From NCBI RefSeq assembly GCF_900187565.1, contig NZ_FYED01000006.1:248001-312000 (forward strand): a stretch of DNA of 64,000 bases. The letters are read 5' to 3'. The translations under genes and the position numbers were made by a program. The DNA is from Pseudomonas sp. Irchel 3A7. Its GTDB lineage: Bacteria > Pseudomonadota > Gammaproteobacteria > Pseudomonadales > Pseudomonadaceae. Shown here one piece after another: positions 1 through 9,449 of this stretch. Position 1 is the stretch's first letter; every line of letters begins with the position of its first letter. The notes under the pieces are model-generated. The model was given only the letters and a program-made list of their open reading frames with translations. It was not told the origin of the DNA and did not search any database.

Positions 1-1097
1 ACGTAGGCGAACATGCCCGGCGCGTAACCGATCAGGCATCCGATACCGAAGGCCGAGCCGGTGATGTGCTGGGGAATGCCGACTTCGCCCATGGGGGCCC
101 AGAACACGCCGCGCATGGAAAAGACAATCAAGGCGAAGGAGAGGGTGGCCGCCATGCCCGCGTAGATGAAACTCGGGCTTTTCGGGATCAGCATGATCAC
201 GCCCATCAACGGCAGCAACGCCATGAATGCCCACTTCAGGTAACGGCTGGTGCTCTTGAACCGCTTGTCCGCGATGAAGCCACCGGCGGGGCCACCGAGA
301 ATCTTGAGGAAGTACTGATTGATGATGCCGTAGGCGCCCACCAGTGCCACCGGCAGTCCATACACCTCCTTGAGGTAGGGAATGAAATAAGTCAAACCGC
401 AATACACGATATAGACCATGAACACGTTGAGACTCACCAGCCAGATACCCGGTACCTTGACCGCCTCCAGAAGATTCCCCAGACCGTTTCTCGGCTTGGC
501 AATCGTCTGTTCGCTATTGCCCTTGAGCAGGAACCAGGTCAGGACTCCAGCAAGAATGTCGATGACCGAGTAGAACAGGATCGCGGACTTCAAACCCGCC
601 GCACCCGAGCCCATGGCAATGAAGACACCCAATGCAGAGAAGGCGACCAGGGTATCGATCACGCCACGCCCGCCTTCCAGCAGACCGAACAACCGGCCTT
701 GTTCCTTGTCGTCACCCAGGTTGCGGATGGCCTTGAGCAGTGACGGCCAAAAGATGCAGTCGGCGCAGACAGCCAGCAGGCTGAACACGATCAATAGATT
801 GCTGAAGGACGGAAAGCTGGCCAGGTAGAGCCCCAGGCTGCCGGTACCGAGCAGGCCGACGGGAATCAGTTTGCGTGTATCGAAACGGTCGGCAAGCATG
901 CCGCCGACGACAAAGAGCGCGGTGGCAATGATGGCATTGGCGCTGAGCAACAATCCGATTTGCGTGTGGGTCAACCCCATGAACTCTTGCATGGGCACAT
1001 AGAAGGCGTCCTTGAGGTTCGCCAGTTTGTAGATGGTGCCGCCCCCGAGGATGAGAATCAGGAATCTGAGCCATTTGGCTTTGTCGTGCGTTGTCAT
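1..1097 (-). CDS. MFS transporter (3' end beyond window)
   Basis: Inner-membrane secondary transporter of the major facilitator superfamily. Translating from the ATG at 1097 gives an open frame of about 365 residues that leaves the window without a stop. Many hydrophobic helices are visible, with the MFS loop 2-3 motif GGMLADRF near residues 64-71. A polar central loop after helix 6 (NSEQTIAKPRNG) precedes the second helix set. The start follows the TIM-barrel gene by 34 bp on the same strand, so the two are probably co-transcribed and the transporter may import that enzyme's substrate. The substrate cannot be named. Large reading frames on the opposite strand here are shadows. Confidence 0.85.
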   Translation of the reverse strand, partial: MTTHDKAKWLRFLILILGGGTIYKLANLKDAFYVPMQEFMGLTHTQIGLLLSANAIIATALFVVGGMLADRFDTRKLIPVGLLGTGSLGLYLASFPSFSNLLIVFSLLAVCADCIFWPSLLKAIRNLGDDKEQGRLFGLLEGGRGVIDTLVAFSALGVFIAMGSGAAGLKSAILFYSVIDILAGVLTWFLLKGNSEQTIAKPRNGLGNLLEAVKVPGIWLVSLNVFMVYIVYCGLTYFIPYLKEVYGLPVALVGAYGIINQYFLKILGGPAGGFIADKRFKSTSRYLKWAFMALLPLMGVIMLIPKSPSFIYAGMAATLSFALIVFSMRGVFWAPMGEVGIPQHITGSAFGIGCLIGYAPGMFAY

Positions 1098-1131
1098 TTT
1101 TATTCTCCAGACGAATGGGTAAAAGCGCGTG

Positions 1132-2190
1132 TCACTTGGCCAGGGTCAACTCGGCCAGCGTTCGGAACTCGGCCAGCAAACCGCGTACATAGGCGATCTG
1201 GTTGTTCGCCCAGCGGTGTTCGTCGGCCAGCATCCGCTCCAGCGAGAACCCGGCAGGCAACGCCGTTTCACTCATCTCCCGGTACGCGATAAACGGGTCG
1301 GCGGTTTCGTCGATCTGGCGGAATGCCGGGGCGACGTAATGGTTTTCCTGCTCGAGGATGAACGCGATGACTTGCGGGGATGAGTCGCCGAGCATGAGCA
1401 GTTCGAACAACATGCGTGCATTCGGCAGGTCGTCTTCGGCACTCCCCTGCAGCACGCCGTAATGGCCGAAGCCGTTTTGCTCGGGAACGATACGCACCCC
1501 CTTCAGATGCACCTGGCGTATGTGCGGTGCCAGGCTCCGTAACGCCTGTATCGGTTGTTCGCAGGCATTGATCATGTTGCCGAAGTCGAACAGGGCATGC
1601 AGCCGAGGGTGGTTGAGTCGGTTCAGCAGTTGCGCGATTTCTGCGCTCTTGAGTTCTTCGTGCTGCTCGAAGTCGAAGTACAGGTCATGCTCGTCAGCCT
1701 GCTGCGCGAGGTAATGCAGGTCAGATTCGATCATGTCCATGACCCGGGAAAGCGCGCCTTCGTAGCGTGAGTAAACGCGTATGTTGCGGGTCCCCAACGC
1801 CCTGGCGATGGCGATCACCTGATCGACATCGTGTTTGCGTGTGCTGCTGATCTCCAGATGTACATCCAGGCCCAGCGCATCGGCTTTTTCGGCAAAGGCC
1901 TGAAGTTGCGTGGCGGTCATCTGGCTCAGGCTGTTTTCTTCACCGTCGAGCAGGTGCAGGCTCAGGCCTTGCAACTCATGGCGATAGGCGAAGTCCAGAA
2001 GGTCGCCGGGGGTGACAAGGCCATGGGTGAGGTTGGTCAGCAGGGGATAGGCATGGGCAAACAGACGCAGTTGCCCGAGTCGGTCGAGTAACTGGCGGGC
2101 CAGCGCTTCGCTCAGTGTGGGAGGTGCCCCGGCCTCGGCAGCCTTGTGGCTGAGCAGGGCATTGAATCGGTCCTGGATCTTATTGTTCAT
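1132..2190 (-). CDS. Sugar phosphate isomerase/epimerase-like TIM-barrel protein
   Basis: A 352-residue soluble protein that looks like the xylose-isomerase-like TIM barrel (AP endonuclease 2 family). Candidate metal or active-site strands occur in the expected order: HLEISS, YFDFEQHEEL, ALFDFGNM, QVHLKGVR and FILEQEN. These supply the acidic and histidine side chains that such enzymes use to bind a divalent metal. The family includes isomerases, epimerases and dehydratases of sugars, inositols and keto acids, and I cannot choose between them. An MFS gene starts 34 bp downstream, which suggests a small uptake-and-conversion operon. A MocR-type regulator lies 122 bp upstream on the same strand. 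Confidence 0.75.
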   Translation of the reverse strand: MNNKIQDRFNALLSHKAAEAGAPPTLSEALARQLLDRLGQLRLFAHAYPLLTNLTHGLVTPGDLLDFAYRHELQGLSLHLLDGEENSLSQMTATQLQAFAEKADALGLDVHLEISSTRKHDVDQVIAIARALGTRNIRVYSRYEGALSRVMDMIESDLHYLAQQADEHDLYFDFEQHEELKSAEIAQLLNRLNHPRLHALFDFGNMINACEQPIQALRSLAPHIRQVHLKGVRIVPEQNGFGHYGVLQGSAEDDLPNARMLFELLMLGDSSPQVIAFILEQENHYVAPAFRQIDETADPFIAYREMSETALPAGFSLERMLADEHRWANNQIAYVRGLLAEFRTLAELTLAK

Positions 2191-2312
2191 TGGAGTCGTT
2201 CCTGGTTCAGACGCCGGGTCTGCCGGCGCAGCCTTTATCGCGCCGGCCAGGAACTCTCGATAGATCCATTACTATTTAAATGATAAGACCACTTTCCTCG
2301 TCGCCAGGCGGT

Positions 2313-3812
2313 TCAGGCGATATACCCCAGCTCGCTCAACGCCTGGGCAAGTGCTTCGACCCGTTCTTCGGCCAGGTGCTCGGGCGTGCCGGCAAACCCG
2401 ATCAGCAGTGCGGGTGGCAGCTCATGCGCCAGGCAATAATCGCTCAAGGGGTAGGTGTGAATATTGTGCCGTGCCAGGTCCTTGGCGAGGGTGTCACCAT
2501 TGACTTCGGGGGGCAGCCAGGCGATCACGTGCATGCCGGCTTCCACCGGAGTGATATTGAAAAAACCTCCCAGGCGGTGCTGGAACTTTTCCACCAGTGT
2601 TGCCTGGCGAGCCTGGTAGAGAGCACGCAACCGGCGGATGTGGCCGAGGAAATGACCTTCGCGCATGAAGTCGGCGGTGACGGCCTGGAGCAGCGTGGGC
2701 GGACTGCGATCCATGACCGCGCGTATGGTGCAAAACGGTTCGACCAACGCTGGCGGTAAAATGACGTAACCCAGCCGTAGAGACGGGTAGAGCACTTTGC
2801 TGAAAGTCCCGACATAGATCACACGGTTCCAGTGATCCATGGCATGCAGCGCGGGCAGGGGGCGGCTGCCGTAGCGCAACTCACTGTCGCAATCGTCCTC
2901 GATGATCCAGCTCTGATGACGCGCGGCCCAATCGATCAGCTCCAGTCGCCGCCCATGGCTCATGGTGATTCCCAGCGGGTGCTGGCGCGACGGTGTTGTA
3001 AAGACCAGGCGTGCCTCAGGGCATTGCGCAAGACCTTGCCGGATATCGATCCCCTGCTCGTCGATAGGCAGCGGCACCAACTGGCAACCATGGGCCTGGA
3101 AAGCGATCCGCGCGGCGATATGCCCGGGATCCTCCATCCACACGCTGTCTTGGGGGTTGAGCAGGAGCATGGACAGCAGATTGAAGGCTTGCTGGGCGCC
3201 GGAAACGATCACCACCTGCGCGGACGTGCACTCGATGCCACGGGCGTCAAACACGTATTCGGCAATCGCCTCGCGCAGTTCCCTCAAGCCCTGCAGTTCG
3301 CCATAGCCGAGCATGGCCTTGGTCGGCTTGTGCAAATGACGGTTCATCAACCGTTTCCAGACCTGCTGGGGAAAGGCGTCATACGTGCTGTGGCTGGGCA
3401 GGAACGAGGTCGGGCTCGCCGGATCCCAGTCGGCATAGGAAATGCCGCGAAAATGGTTGCTGCGCAGCGACAGCATGGACTGGCTCAGATCGGACAGGCG
3501 CGGCGGCTCCCGTTGCTGATCAGCGTCGGCCCTGTCATTGCTGTCCCACTCGCTGCCGACGTAGGTGCCCGCACCGGTGCGTGAAGCGAGAAAACCTTCG
3601 GCAATCAGCTGATCGAACGCATTGAGGATAGTGATCCTTGATAGATCAAGTTCCTGGCTCAGGGTGCGGGTCGACGGCAGACGCACGCCGGCCTGAAGCT
3701 TTCCACCGAGAATCTGTTTGCGAATCTGCAAATACAGTTGACGGTACAGGGGAATGGAACTGGAGCGGTCCAGCTCGATACCCGACAGCAGCAAACCTGC
3801 AGGGGATTTCAT
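2313..3812 (-). CDS. MocR-type (GntR/aminotransferase) transcriptional regulator
   Basis: A 499-residue regulator. An N-terminal GntR winged helix (about residues 20-85, with RLPSTRTLSQELDLSR and GTYV) is fused to a class I aminotransferase-like domain. The PLP-binding lysine is in GTFSK (about residue 339), and EDDCDSELRY is the family's conserved Asp region. MocR proteins usually bind direct repeats and respond to an amino compound or PLP through the aminotransferase domain. The frame is open to 3875, but the ATG at 3812 fits the family N-terminus better, so I use it. It is divergent from the quinone reductase operon (253-bp gap) and is an alternative candidate for that operon's control. 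Confidence 0.87.
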   Translation of the reverse strand: MKSPAGLLLSGIELDRSSSIPLYRQLYLQIRKQILGGKLQAGVRLPSTRTLSQELDLSRITILNAFDQLIAEGFLASRTGAGTYVGSEWDSNDRADADQQREPPRLSDLSQSMLSLRSNHFRGISYADWDPASPTSFLPSHSTYDAFPQQVWKRLMNRHLHKPTKAMLGYGELQGLRELREAIAEYVFDARGIECTSAQVVIVSGAQQAFNLLSMLLLNPQDSVWMEDPGHIAARIAFQAHGCQLVPLPIDEQGIDIRQGLAQCPEARLVFTTPSRQHPLGITMSHGRRLELIDWAARHQSWIIEDDCDSELRYGSRPLPALHAMDHWNRVIYVGTFSKVLYPSLRLGYVILPPALVEPFCTIRAVMDRSPPTLLQAVTADFMREGHFLGHIRRLRALYQARQATLVEKFQHRLGGFFNITPVEAGMHVIAWLPPEVNGDTLAKDLARHNIHTYPLSDYCLAHELPPALLIGFAGTPEHLAEERVEALAQALSELGYIA

Positions 3813-3943
3813 GACATGCTCGTCTGGATGAAAGGTGATTCGGCCTCGAACACTGTCAGGCACCGAGGTGCGCAAGGGTAGCGACAGGCGTCGGATAAGT
3901 CATCCATCGCTGGCGCCGATCCCGGGCACACCGTTCGATCCGC

Positions 3944-3981
3944 TGTCATGAAATGAAAAGTCGTTGTCGTCATATGAGAAG
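3944..3981 (+). promoter_or_regulatory. Tandem direct-repeat operator upstream of the oxidoreductase operon
   Basis: Two 17-bp direct repeats, TGTCATGAAATGAAAAG (3944-3960) and TGTCGTCATATGAGAAG (3965-3981), lie exactly 21 bp apart, two helical turns. The second repeat ends about 20 bp before a possible -10 (TACAGT, 4003-4008) and 85 bp before the first gene. The arrangement resembles AraC-family activator sites overlapping a -35 region. Nearly the same element, 34 of 40 positions matching, precedes the hydrolase/DUF1302 group at 12780-12817. Binding by the AraC-family protein encoded at 11594-12649 is inferred; the adjacent MocR protein is the alternative. Confidence 0.65.
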
Positions 3982-4065
3982 CGATCAGCCAGCCATTGGA
4001 CCTACAGTCCAGTCAGCGCAATTCGATGCAGCACGCCCATATTGCAGACTGGAGAATAAGAAAAC

Positions 4066-5046
4066 ATGGCCAAAGCCGTCCGCTTCTACGAAACCGGTGG
4101 TCCCGAAGTCCTACGCTATGAAGACGTCGAGGTGGGCGATCCCGGACCCGGTCAGGTTCGGCTGCGTCACGTAGCGGTCGGCCTGAACTATGCCGACACC
4201 TACTTTCGCAATGGCACCTACGCGATTCCGCTGGCCAACGGCATGGGTGTCGAAGCCGCTGGCGTGGTTCAGGCCGTCGGGGACGGTGTGACCAATGTGC
4301 AAGTGGGCGATCGCGTTACCTACACGGGGTTTCTCAATACGCTGGGCGCCTACAGCACCGAGCGCCTGATCCCGGCCGCGCCGTTGATCAAGCTGCCGGA
4401 AACCATCGGTTTCGAAACCGCCGCGGCCATGACCATGCGTGGCCTGACGTCCTCGTACCTGATGCGACGTATCTACGATTTCAAGGCCGGGGACAGCATT
4501 TTGCTGCATGCCGCCGCCGGTGGCGTCGGCCTGATCGTGTCGCAATGGGCCAAGCTGCTGGGCCTGACGGTCATCGGCACCGTGTCCACCGAGGTCAAGG
4601 GCGACATCGCCCGGGCGCACGGTTGCGACCATGTCATCAACTACAGCCATGAAGACGTCGCCCAGCGTGTTCGCGAATTGACGGACGGCGTCGGTGTCAA
4701 CGTGGTGTTCGACAGCGTCGGCAAGAACACCTTCGCCGGTTCCCTGGATTCGCTGAAGCGTCGTGGCCTGATGGTCTGCGTGGGTACGGCCTCCGGCCCG
4801 ATCCCGGCCTTTGATCCGGTGATGCTGGCGATGAAAGGCTCGCTGTTCCTGACCCGCCCGGCACTGGCCGACTACATCGCCGATCCTGCGGAAAAAGCCG
4901 CATTGGCCGGCGAGTTGTTCGATCACGTCGGCAGCGGCCGGATCAAGATCGAGATCAACCAGCACTATGCTTTGCAGGATGCCGTGCAGGCCCATCGTGA
5001 CCTGGAATCGCGCAAGACCACCGGCTCGTCGATTTTCGTCATTTAA
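4066..5046 (+). CDS. NADPH:quinone oxidoreductase, zeta-crystallin-like (MDR family)
   Basis: A 326-residue medium-chain dehydrogenase/reductase of the quinone oxidoreductase branch. The N-terminal GroES-like domain carries GGPEVL and GLNYADTYFRNG, and the Rossmann domain carries LLHAAAGGVG (about residue 150) for NADPH. The cysteine and histidine ligands of zinc alcohol dehydrogenases are absent, as expected for QOR. It probably reduces a quinone or an enone/enoyl intermediate. It is the first gene of a seven-gene operon with a dioxygenase starting 14 bp downstream, and a direct-repeat operator lies upstream. Pathway membership suggests a dedicated catabolic role, but the substrate is unknown. 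Confidence 0.85.
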   Translation: MAKAVRFYETGGPEVLRYEDVEVGDPGPGQVRLRHVAVGLNYADTYFRNGTYAIPLANGMGVEAAGVVQAVGDGVTNVQVGDRVTYTGFLNTLGAYSTERLIPAAPLIKLPETIGFETAAAMTMRGLTSSYLMRRIYDFKAGDSILLHAAAGGVGLIVSQWAKLLGLTVIGTVSTEVKGDIARAHGCDHVINYSHEDVAQRVRELTDGVGVNVVFDSVGKNTFAGSLDSLKRRGLMVCVGTASGPIPAFDPVMLAMKGSLFLTRPALADYIADPAEKAALAGELFDHVGSGRIKIEINQHYALQDAVQAHRDLESRKTTGSSIFVI

Positions 5047-5060
5047 GGGAGCAGCCTGCC

Positions 5061-5909
5061 GTGAAAGTCGAACAATTGACCTGCCACATCGGCGCGGAAC
5101 TGATCGGCGTCAACCTGGCCGATGCCATTCATGACGATGGTCTGTTTGCCGAGATACGTGCGCAGTTGCTCACCCATCGCGTGGTGTTCCTGCGCGACCA
5201 GGACATCAGTCGCGCCGAGCACGTGGCGTTTGCCCGGCGCTTCGGCGAGCTGGAGGACCATCCGGTGGCCGGCAGCGACCCGGATCATCCCGGCCTGGTG
5301 CAAATCTACAAGAAGCCGGACCAGCCGATGGACCGCTACGAAAACGCCTGGCACACCGACGCCACCTGGCGCGAGGCGCCGCCGATGGGGTGCGTGCTGC
5401 GCTGCGTGGAATGCCCACCGGTCGGCGGCGACACCATGTGGGCGAACATGGTTGAAGCCTATGAACATTTGCCTGAAGACGTGAAGGCGAAGATCGCTGA
5501 TCTGCGCGCCCGGCACAGCATTGAGGCGAGCTTCGGCGCGGCGATGCCGATCGAAAAGCGCCTGGCGCTCAAGGCCATGTACCCGGATGCCGAACACCCG
5601 GTGGTGCGCACGCACCCGGAAACCGGCGAGAAGGTACTGTTCGTCAACGCCTTCACCACCCACTTCAGCAACTACCACACCCCCGAGCGTGTGCGCTTTG
5701 GCCAGGACGCGAACCCGGGCGCCAGTGAGTTGCTGCGCTACCTGATCAGCCAGGCCTACATTCCCGAGTACCAGGTGCGCTGGCGGTGGAAGCCCAACAG
5801 CATCGCCATCTGGGACAACCGCAGCACCCAGCACTACGCCGTCATGGATTACCCGTCGTGTCATCGCAAGATGGAGCGCGCCGGGATTATCGGCGACAAG
5901 ACGTACTGA
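5061..5909 (+). CDS. TauD/TfdA-family Fe(II)/2-oxoglutarate dioxygenase
   Basis: A 282-residue cytosolic non-heme iron dioxygenase. The metal triad is visible as HTD (His98, Asp100) in NAWHTDATW and the distal His258 in NRSTQHYAV. Downstream arginines (about 269 and 273) fit 2-oxoglutarate binding. Family members hydroxylate a carbon next to a leaving group such as sulfonate, sulfate ester, phosphonate or aryl ether, releasing it. A GTG start with GGGAGCA just upstream fits the family N-terminus. Neighbours are a BKACE enzyme and a YeiH-type exporter. Release of an oxyanion such as sulfite is therefore plausible but not shown. It is distinct from the AtsK-like paralogue at 55782. Confidence 0.88.
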   Translation: MKVEQLTCHIGAELIGVNLADAIHDDGLFAEIRAQLLTHRVVFLRDQDISRAEHVAFARRFGELEDHPVAGSDPDHPGLVQIYKKPDQPMDRYENAWHTDATWREAPPMGCVLRCVECPPVGGDTMWANMVEAYEHLPEDVKAKIADLRARHSIEASFGAAMPIEKRLALKAMYPDAEHPVVRTHPETGEKVLFVNAFTTHFSNYHTPERVRFGQDANPGASELLRYLISQAYIPEYQVRWRWKPNSIAIWDNRSTQHYAVMDYPSCHRKMERAGIIGDKTY

Positions 5910-5995
5910 TCGACCACCTCTGCATTCGCACTCGTAACTGCGCCCACCGGGCAGGCTCCCGGCTGGGCGGAAAACCATAAGAACAGGAGTAACTC

Positions 5996-7048
5996 ATGCA
6001 ATTCTTCGACGATTCCCTACACCCGGAAAACATGGAAAAGGTGGTCATCACCGTGGCCCCGTACGGCCCTGAATGGATGCCGGAAGACTTTCCTGAAGAC
6101 ATTCCGCTGACCATGGATGAGCAGGTGCAGAAGGCGGTCGATTGCTACGAAGCCGGTGCAACCGTCCTGCACCTGCACGTACGTGAACTGGATGGCAAGG
6201 GTTCCAAGCGCCTGTCCAAGTTCAACGAGCTGATCGCCGGTGTGCGTGAAGCCGTGCCGGACATGATCATCCAGGTCGGCGGTTCGATTTCCTTCGCCCC
6301 GGAAAGCGATGGCGAGGCGGCCAAATGGTTGTCCGACGATACCCGTCACATGCTGGCCGAGCTGACGCCAAAACCGGATCAGGTCACGGTGGCGATCAAC
6401 ACCACCCAGATGAACATCATGGAGTTGCTCTATCCGGAGTACCTGGAAGGCACCTCCCTGGCCAATCCGGCCTATCAGGCGGCCTACAGCGAGATGACCG
6501 TGCCGGCCGGGCCGGCGTGGGTCACCGAGCACCTCAAGCGCCTGATGGACAATGGCATTCAGCCGCATTTCCAGCTGACCGGCATGCACGCCATGGAAAC
6601 CCTGGAGCGCATGGTGCGCAAGGGCCTGTACATGGGGCCGTTGAACCTGACCTGGATTGGCATCGGCGGTGGTTTCGATGGCCCGAACCCGTTCAACTTC
6701 TTCAACTTCATCCATCGCGCACCGGACGGCTGCACCCTGACCGCGGAATCGCTGCTCAAGAACGTGCTGCCGTTCAACACCATGGCGCTGGCCATGGGCA
6801 TGCACCCGCGCGTGGGCATTGAAGACACTATCATTGATCACAAGGGCAAGCGCTTCAGCTCGGTGCAGCAGATCGAACAAACCGTGCGGGTCGCCCACGA
6901 ACTGGGGCGCGAAATTGCCTCCGGCAAAGAGGCCCGGGAGATCTACCGGATCGGTGTGCAGTATCAGAGCATCGAAGAAACTCTGCTGGCCAACGGTATG
7001 TCGCCCAACCGCAAGGCCGGGCAAAAAGGTGTGCCGCAGCGCGGCTGA
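5996..7048 (+). CDS. BKACE-family beta-keto acid cleavage enzyme (DUF849)
   Basis: A 350-residue member of the BKACE/DUF849 family. The founding member Kce condenses 3-keto-5-aminohexanoate with acetyl-CoA to give acetoacetate and a new CoA thioester. The zinc-binding HxH pair is seen in VLHLHVRE (His59, His61), followed by family segments IIQVGGS, LTWIGIGGGF and MALAMGMHPRVGIED. Family members act on different beta-keto acids, including dehydrocarnitine, so the substrate must come from context. Here it follows a TauD dioxygenase after 86 bp, with RBS AGGAG. It may cleave a beta-keto acid made by upstream oxidation. Confidence 0.88.
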   Translation: MQFFDDSLHPENMEKVVITVAPYGPEWMPEDFPEDIPLTMDEQVQKAVDCYEAGATVLHLHVRELDGKGSKRLSKFNELIAGVREAVPDMIIQVGGSISFAPESDGEAAKWLSDDTRHMLAELTPKPDQVTVAINTTQMNIMELLYPEYLEGTSLANPAYQAAYSEMTVPAGPAWVTEHLKRLMDNGIQPHFQLTGMHAMETLERMVRKGLYMGPLNLTWIGIGGGFDGPNPFNFFNFIHRAPDGCTLTAESLLKNVLPFNTMALAMGMHPRVGIEDTIIDHKGKRFSSVQQIEQTVRVAHELGREIASGKEAREIYRIGVQYQSIEETLLANGMSPNRKAGQKGVPQRG

Positions 7049-7138
7049 CCGACAGCCGGGGCGGGAGGTCGATGGCCTCTCGCTCGCTGCACCGCATCAC
7101 GCTCGATAACAACAAAAACAAAGTTTCGAGGAGGCTGC

Positions 7139-8467
7139 ATGGCCTTTCACCCAATCGCCGCCGACGATGACGACGGTACCGTCAGCGTTTCGCGCCAATA
7201 CGCCTGGATCGTCTTTGCCCTGACGTTCGGCCTGTTGATTTCCGATTACATGTCGCGCCAGGTGCTGAACGCGGTGTTCCCGATGCTCAAGGGCGAATGG
7301 GCACTGAGCGACGGCCAGCTCGGCCTGCTCAGTGGCATCGTGGCCTTGATGGTCGGGCTGCTGACGTTTCCGCTGTCGCTGTTGGCCGACCGTTTCGGCC
7401 GGGTCAAGAGCCTGGCGTTGATGGCGCTGTTGTGGAGCCTTGCAACGCTGGGCTGCGCACTGGCGCAGGACTACCAGCAGATGTTCATCGCCCGGTTCAT
7501 GGTGGGCGTCGGCGAAGCGGCCTACGGCAGCGTCGGCATCGCGGTGGTGATTTCAGTCTTTCCCAAGCACATGCGCGCCACCCTGGCCAGTGCCTTCATG
7601 GCCGGCGGCATGTTCGGCTCGGTGCTGGGCATGGCCCTGGGCGGGGCTATCGCCGCGAAGCTGGGCTGGCGCTGGTCGTTCGCCGGCATGGCGCTGTTCG
7701 GCCTGCTGCTGGCGGTGCTGTATCCGCTCATCGTCAAGGAAGCACGCATTGCTCCACAACGCGCTGCACAGGCACTGAACAAGGCCTCGGCCAAGGTCAG
7801 TCAGCCGTTGCGCACGCTGTTTTCCAGTCGCTCGGTGATCGCCACCTACGTTGGCAGCGGCCTGCAGCTGTTCGTCGCCGGCACCGTGATTGTGTGGATG
7901 CCCAGTTACCTGAACCGCTACTACCAGATGGGCACGGACAAAGCCGGCGGCATGGCGGCGGTCATCGTGCTGTGCAGCGGTGCCGGGATGATTCTGTGCG
8001 GCATGCTCAGCGACCGTCTGTGTCGTCACTCGCCCCAGCGCAAGGTCGCCCTGGCCATCGCGTTCTGCCTGGGCAGTTGCCTGTTGCTGTCGGCGGCGTT
8101 CGCCCTGCCGGCAGGCCCCGCACAACTGGCGCTGATCTGCCTGGGCATGCTGATCGCCGCTGGCACCACCGGGCCCGCCGGGGCAATGGTTGCCAATCTG
8201 ACCCACTACTCGGTCCATGGCACCGCGTTCGCCACGCTGACCCTGGCCAACAACATGCTCGGCCTGGCGCCGGGGCCGTTCATCACCGGCAAGGTGTCGG
8301 ACCTGATCGGCTTGCAGGCTGCCTTCCAGTTTGTGCCGCTGGTCAGCCTCGCGGCCGCGGCGGTGTTCTTTTATGCCAAGTGTCATTACCACCGGGACAT
8401 CGCCCGGCTCAGGGGTGAGCGGGTGTCCGAGTCGGTGGGCGAATCCGTGTTAGAGGTGAAGTTGTGA
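7139..8467 (+). CDS. MFS transporter
   Basis: A 442-residue inner-membrane permease with about 12 hydrophobic segments. The MFS signature LLADRFGRVKS follows helix 2, and a basic central loop (about residues 198-225) separates the halves. The N-terminus SRQYAWIVFALTFGLLISDYMSRQVLN resembles aromatic-acid or organic-acid importers of the superfamily. The RBS is CGAGGAGG. It lies between the BKACE gene (90 bp upstream) and a DsbA-like gene whose GTG start overlaps its stop, so it probably imports the operon's substrate. The substrate cannot be read from sequence. Confidence 0.88.
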   Translation: MAFHPIAADDDDGTVSVSRQYAWIVFALTFGLLISDYMSRQVLNAVFPMLKGEWALSDGQLGLLSGIVALMVGLLTFPLSLLADRFGRVKSLALMALLWSLATLGCALAQDYQQMFIARFMVGVGEAAYGSVGIAVVISVFPKHMRATLASAFMAGGMFGSVLGMALGGAIAAKLGWRWSFAGMALFGLLLAVLYPLIVKEARIAPQRAAQALNKASAKVSQPLRTLFSSRSVIATYVGSGLQLFVAGTVIVWMPSYLNRYYQMGTDKAGGMAAVIVLCSGAGMILCGMLSDRLCRHSPQRKVALAIAFCLGSCLLLSAAFALPAGPAQLALICLGMLIAAGTTGPAGAMVANLTHYSVHGTAFATLTLANNMLGLAPGPFITGKVSDLIGLQAAFQFVPLVSLAAAAVFFYAKCHYHRDIARLRGERVSESVGESVLEVKL

Positions 8468-9126
8468 GTGGTCGTCTGCGTATTGATGTGTTCTTCGATT
8501 TTATCTGTCCCTGGTGCCTGATCGGCAAGCGCCAACTGGAGCGCGCGCAGGAACTGTTGCGCGCCCGACAACCGGAGGTGGAATTCACCACGGTATGGCA
8601 CGGCGTGCAGCTGTTGCCACAACTGTCGGTACAAGGTGAACCCTTCGACGCGTTTTACCGCAAGCGTCTGGGCAGTGCTGAAAAGGTGCAGTTGCGCCAA
8701 TCCCAAGTACAACAGGCCGCGCTGGCGGTGGGGGAGGCCATCGATTTCAGGCGCATTGCCACGATGCCCAACACCGCCGATGCCCATCGCCTGCTGGAGC
8801 GGGTCAGCGTGCTGGGTAATTCCAGGCAGCGCGATGCCTTGCTCGATCGTCTGTTCGCCGCGTATTTCCATCACGGCGAAGATCTGGGCAACCGCGAAAC
8901 GTTGCTCGCCATCGCCCAGTCGTGCGGTTTTGAGGCTGGCTTTGTGGCGGACTGTCTGTACGGCAACGGCGAGCCTTTTGTCGGCAACCCCGGGGCTGTC
9001 GGCGGCGTGCCCTGTTTCCAGTTTGACCGGCGCGTGACGGTGGTGGGCGCACAGCCCCCCGAAGCGCTGTTTGGCGTCATGTACGAAGCCTTGCTCGAAC
9101 GGGCCGGCGAGCGACAACCCTCATGA
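8464..9126 (+). CDS. DsbA-family (FrnE-like) thiol oxidoreductase
   Basis: A 220-residue thioredoxin-fold protein with the redox motif CPWC at residues 15-18 in FFDFICPWCLIGK and a DsbA-like alpha-helical insertion. There is no signal peptide, so it should be cytosolic. The family contains FrnE disulfide isomerases and also 2-hydroxychromene-2-carboxylate isomerases (kappa GSTs). Presence of the CxxC favours a thiol-redox or glutathione-dependent role. The GTG start overlaps the transporter's stop by 4 bp, and its own stop overlaps the Rieske gene by 4 bp, so translation is coupled. In this operon it could process a thiol or dienol intermediate. Confidence 0.82.
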   Translation: MSGRLRIDVFFDFICPWCLIGKRQLERAQELLRARQPEVEFTTVWHGVQLLPQLSVQGEPFDAFYRKRLGSAEKVQLRQSQVQQAALAVGEAIDFRRIATMPNTADAHRLLERVSVLGNSRQRDALLDRLFAAYFHHGEDLGNRETLLAIAQSCGFEAGFVADCLYGNGEPFVGNPGAVGGVPCFQFDRRVTVVGAQPPEALFGVMYEALLERAGERQPS

Positions 9127-9449
9127 ACCTGCGAGTCCATGTGCCTGCCGGAAAACTCCCGCAGGTCGGGGGCCGTGCGCTCTTCGAATTCGATGACAAG
9201 AGCATCGCGCTGTTCAACATCGACGGTGAGTTGTTCGCCATCGATGACGGTTGCCCGCACCAGGGCGCCTCGTTGTGCGGCGGTCGCCTCGACGGTCGGG
9301 TGATTCAATGCTGTGCCCATGGCCTGCGTTTCGATCTGGCCAGTGGCTACTTGCTCAACTCCAACAAGCTCAAGGTCGCCAACTACCCGGTCGAGGTAGT
9401 CGACGGCCAGGTATTCATTGTCATCATCACCGAGGAGGCCGCGCCATGA
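9123..9449 (+). CDS. Rieske [2Fe-2S] ferredoxin-like protein
   Basis: A 108-residue stand-alone Rieske domain. Cluster ligands are clear: Cys44-x-His46 in DDGCPHQGASL, and Cys63-x-x-His66 in QCCAHGL. It matches ferredoxin components of ring-hydroxylating oxygenases or small electron carriers of the NirD/bedB kind. No Rieske oxygenase large subunit is in the window, so its electron partner is unknown. The start and stop overlap both neighbours by 4 bp, so it is tightly coupled to the DsbA-like and YeiH-like genes. Confidence 0.88.
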   Translation: MNLRVHVPAGKLPQVGGRALFEFDDKSIALFNIDGELFAIDDGCPHQGASLCGGRLDGRVIQCCAHGLRFDLASGYLLNSNKLKVANYPVEVVDGQVFIVIITEEAAP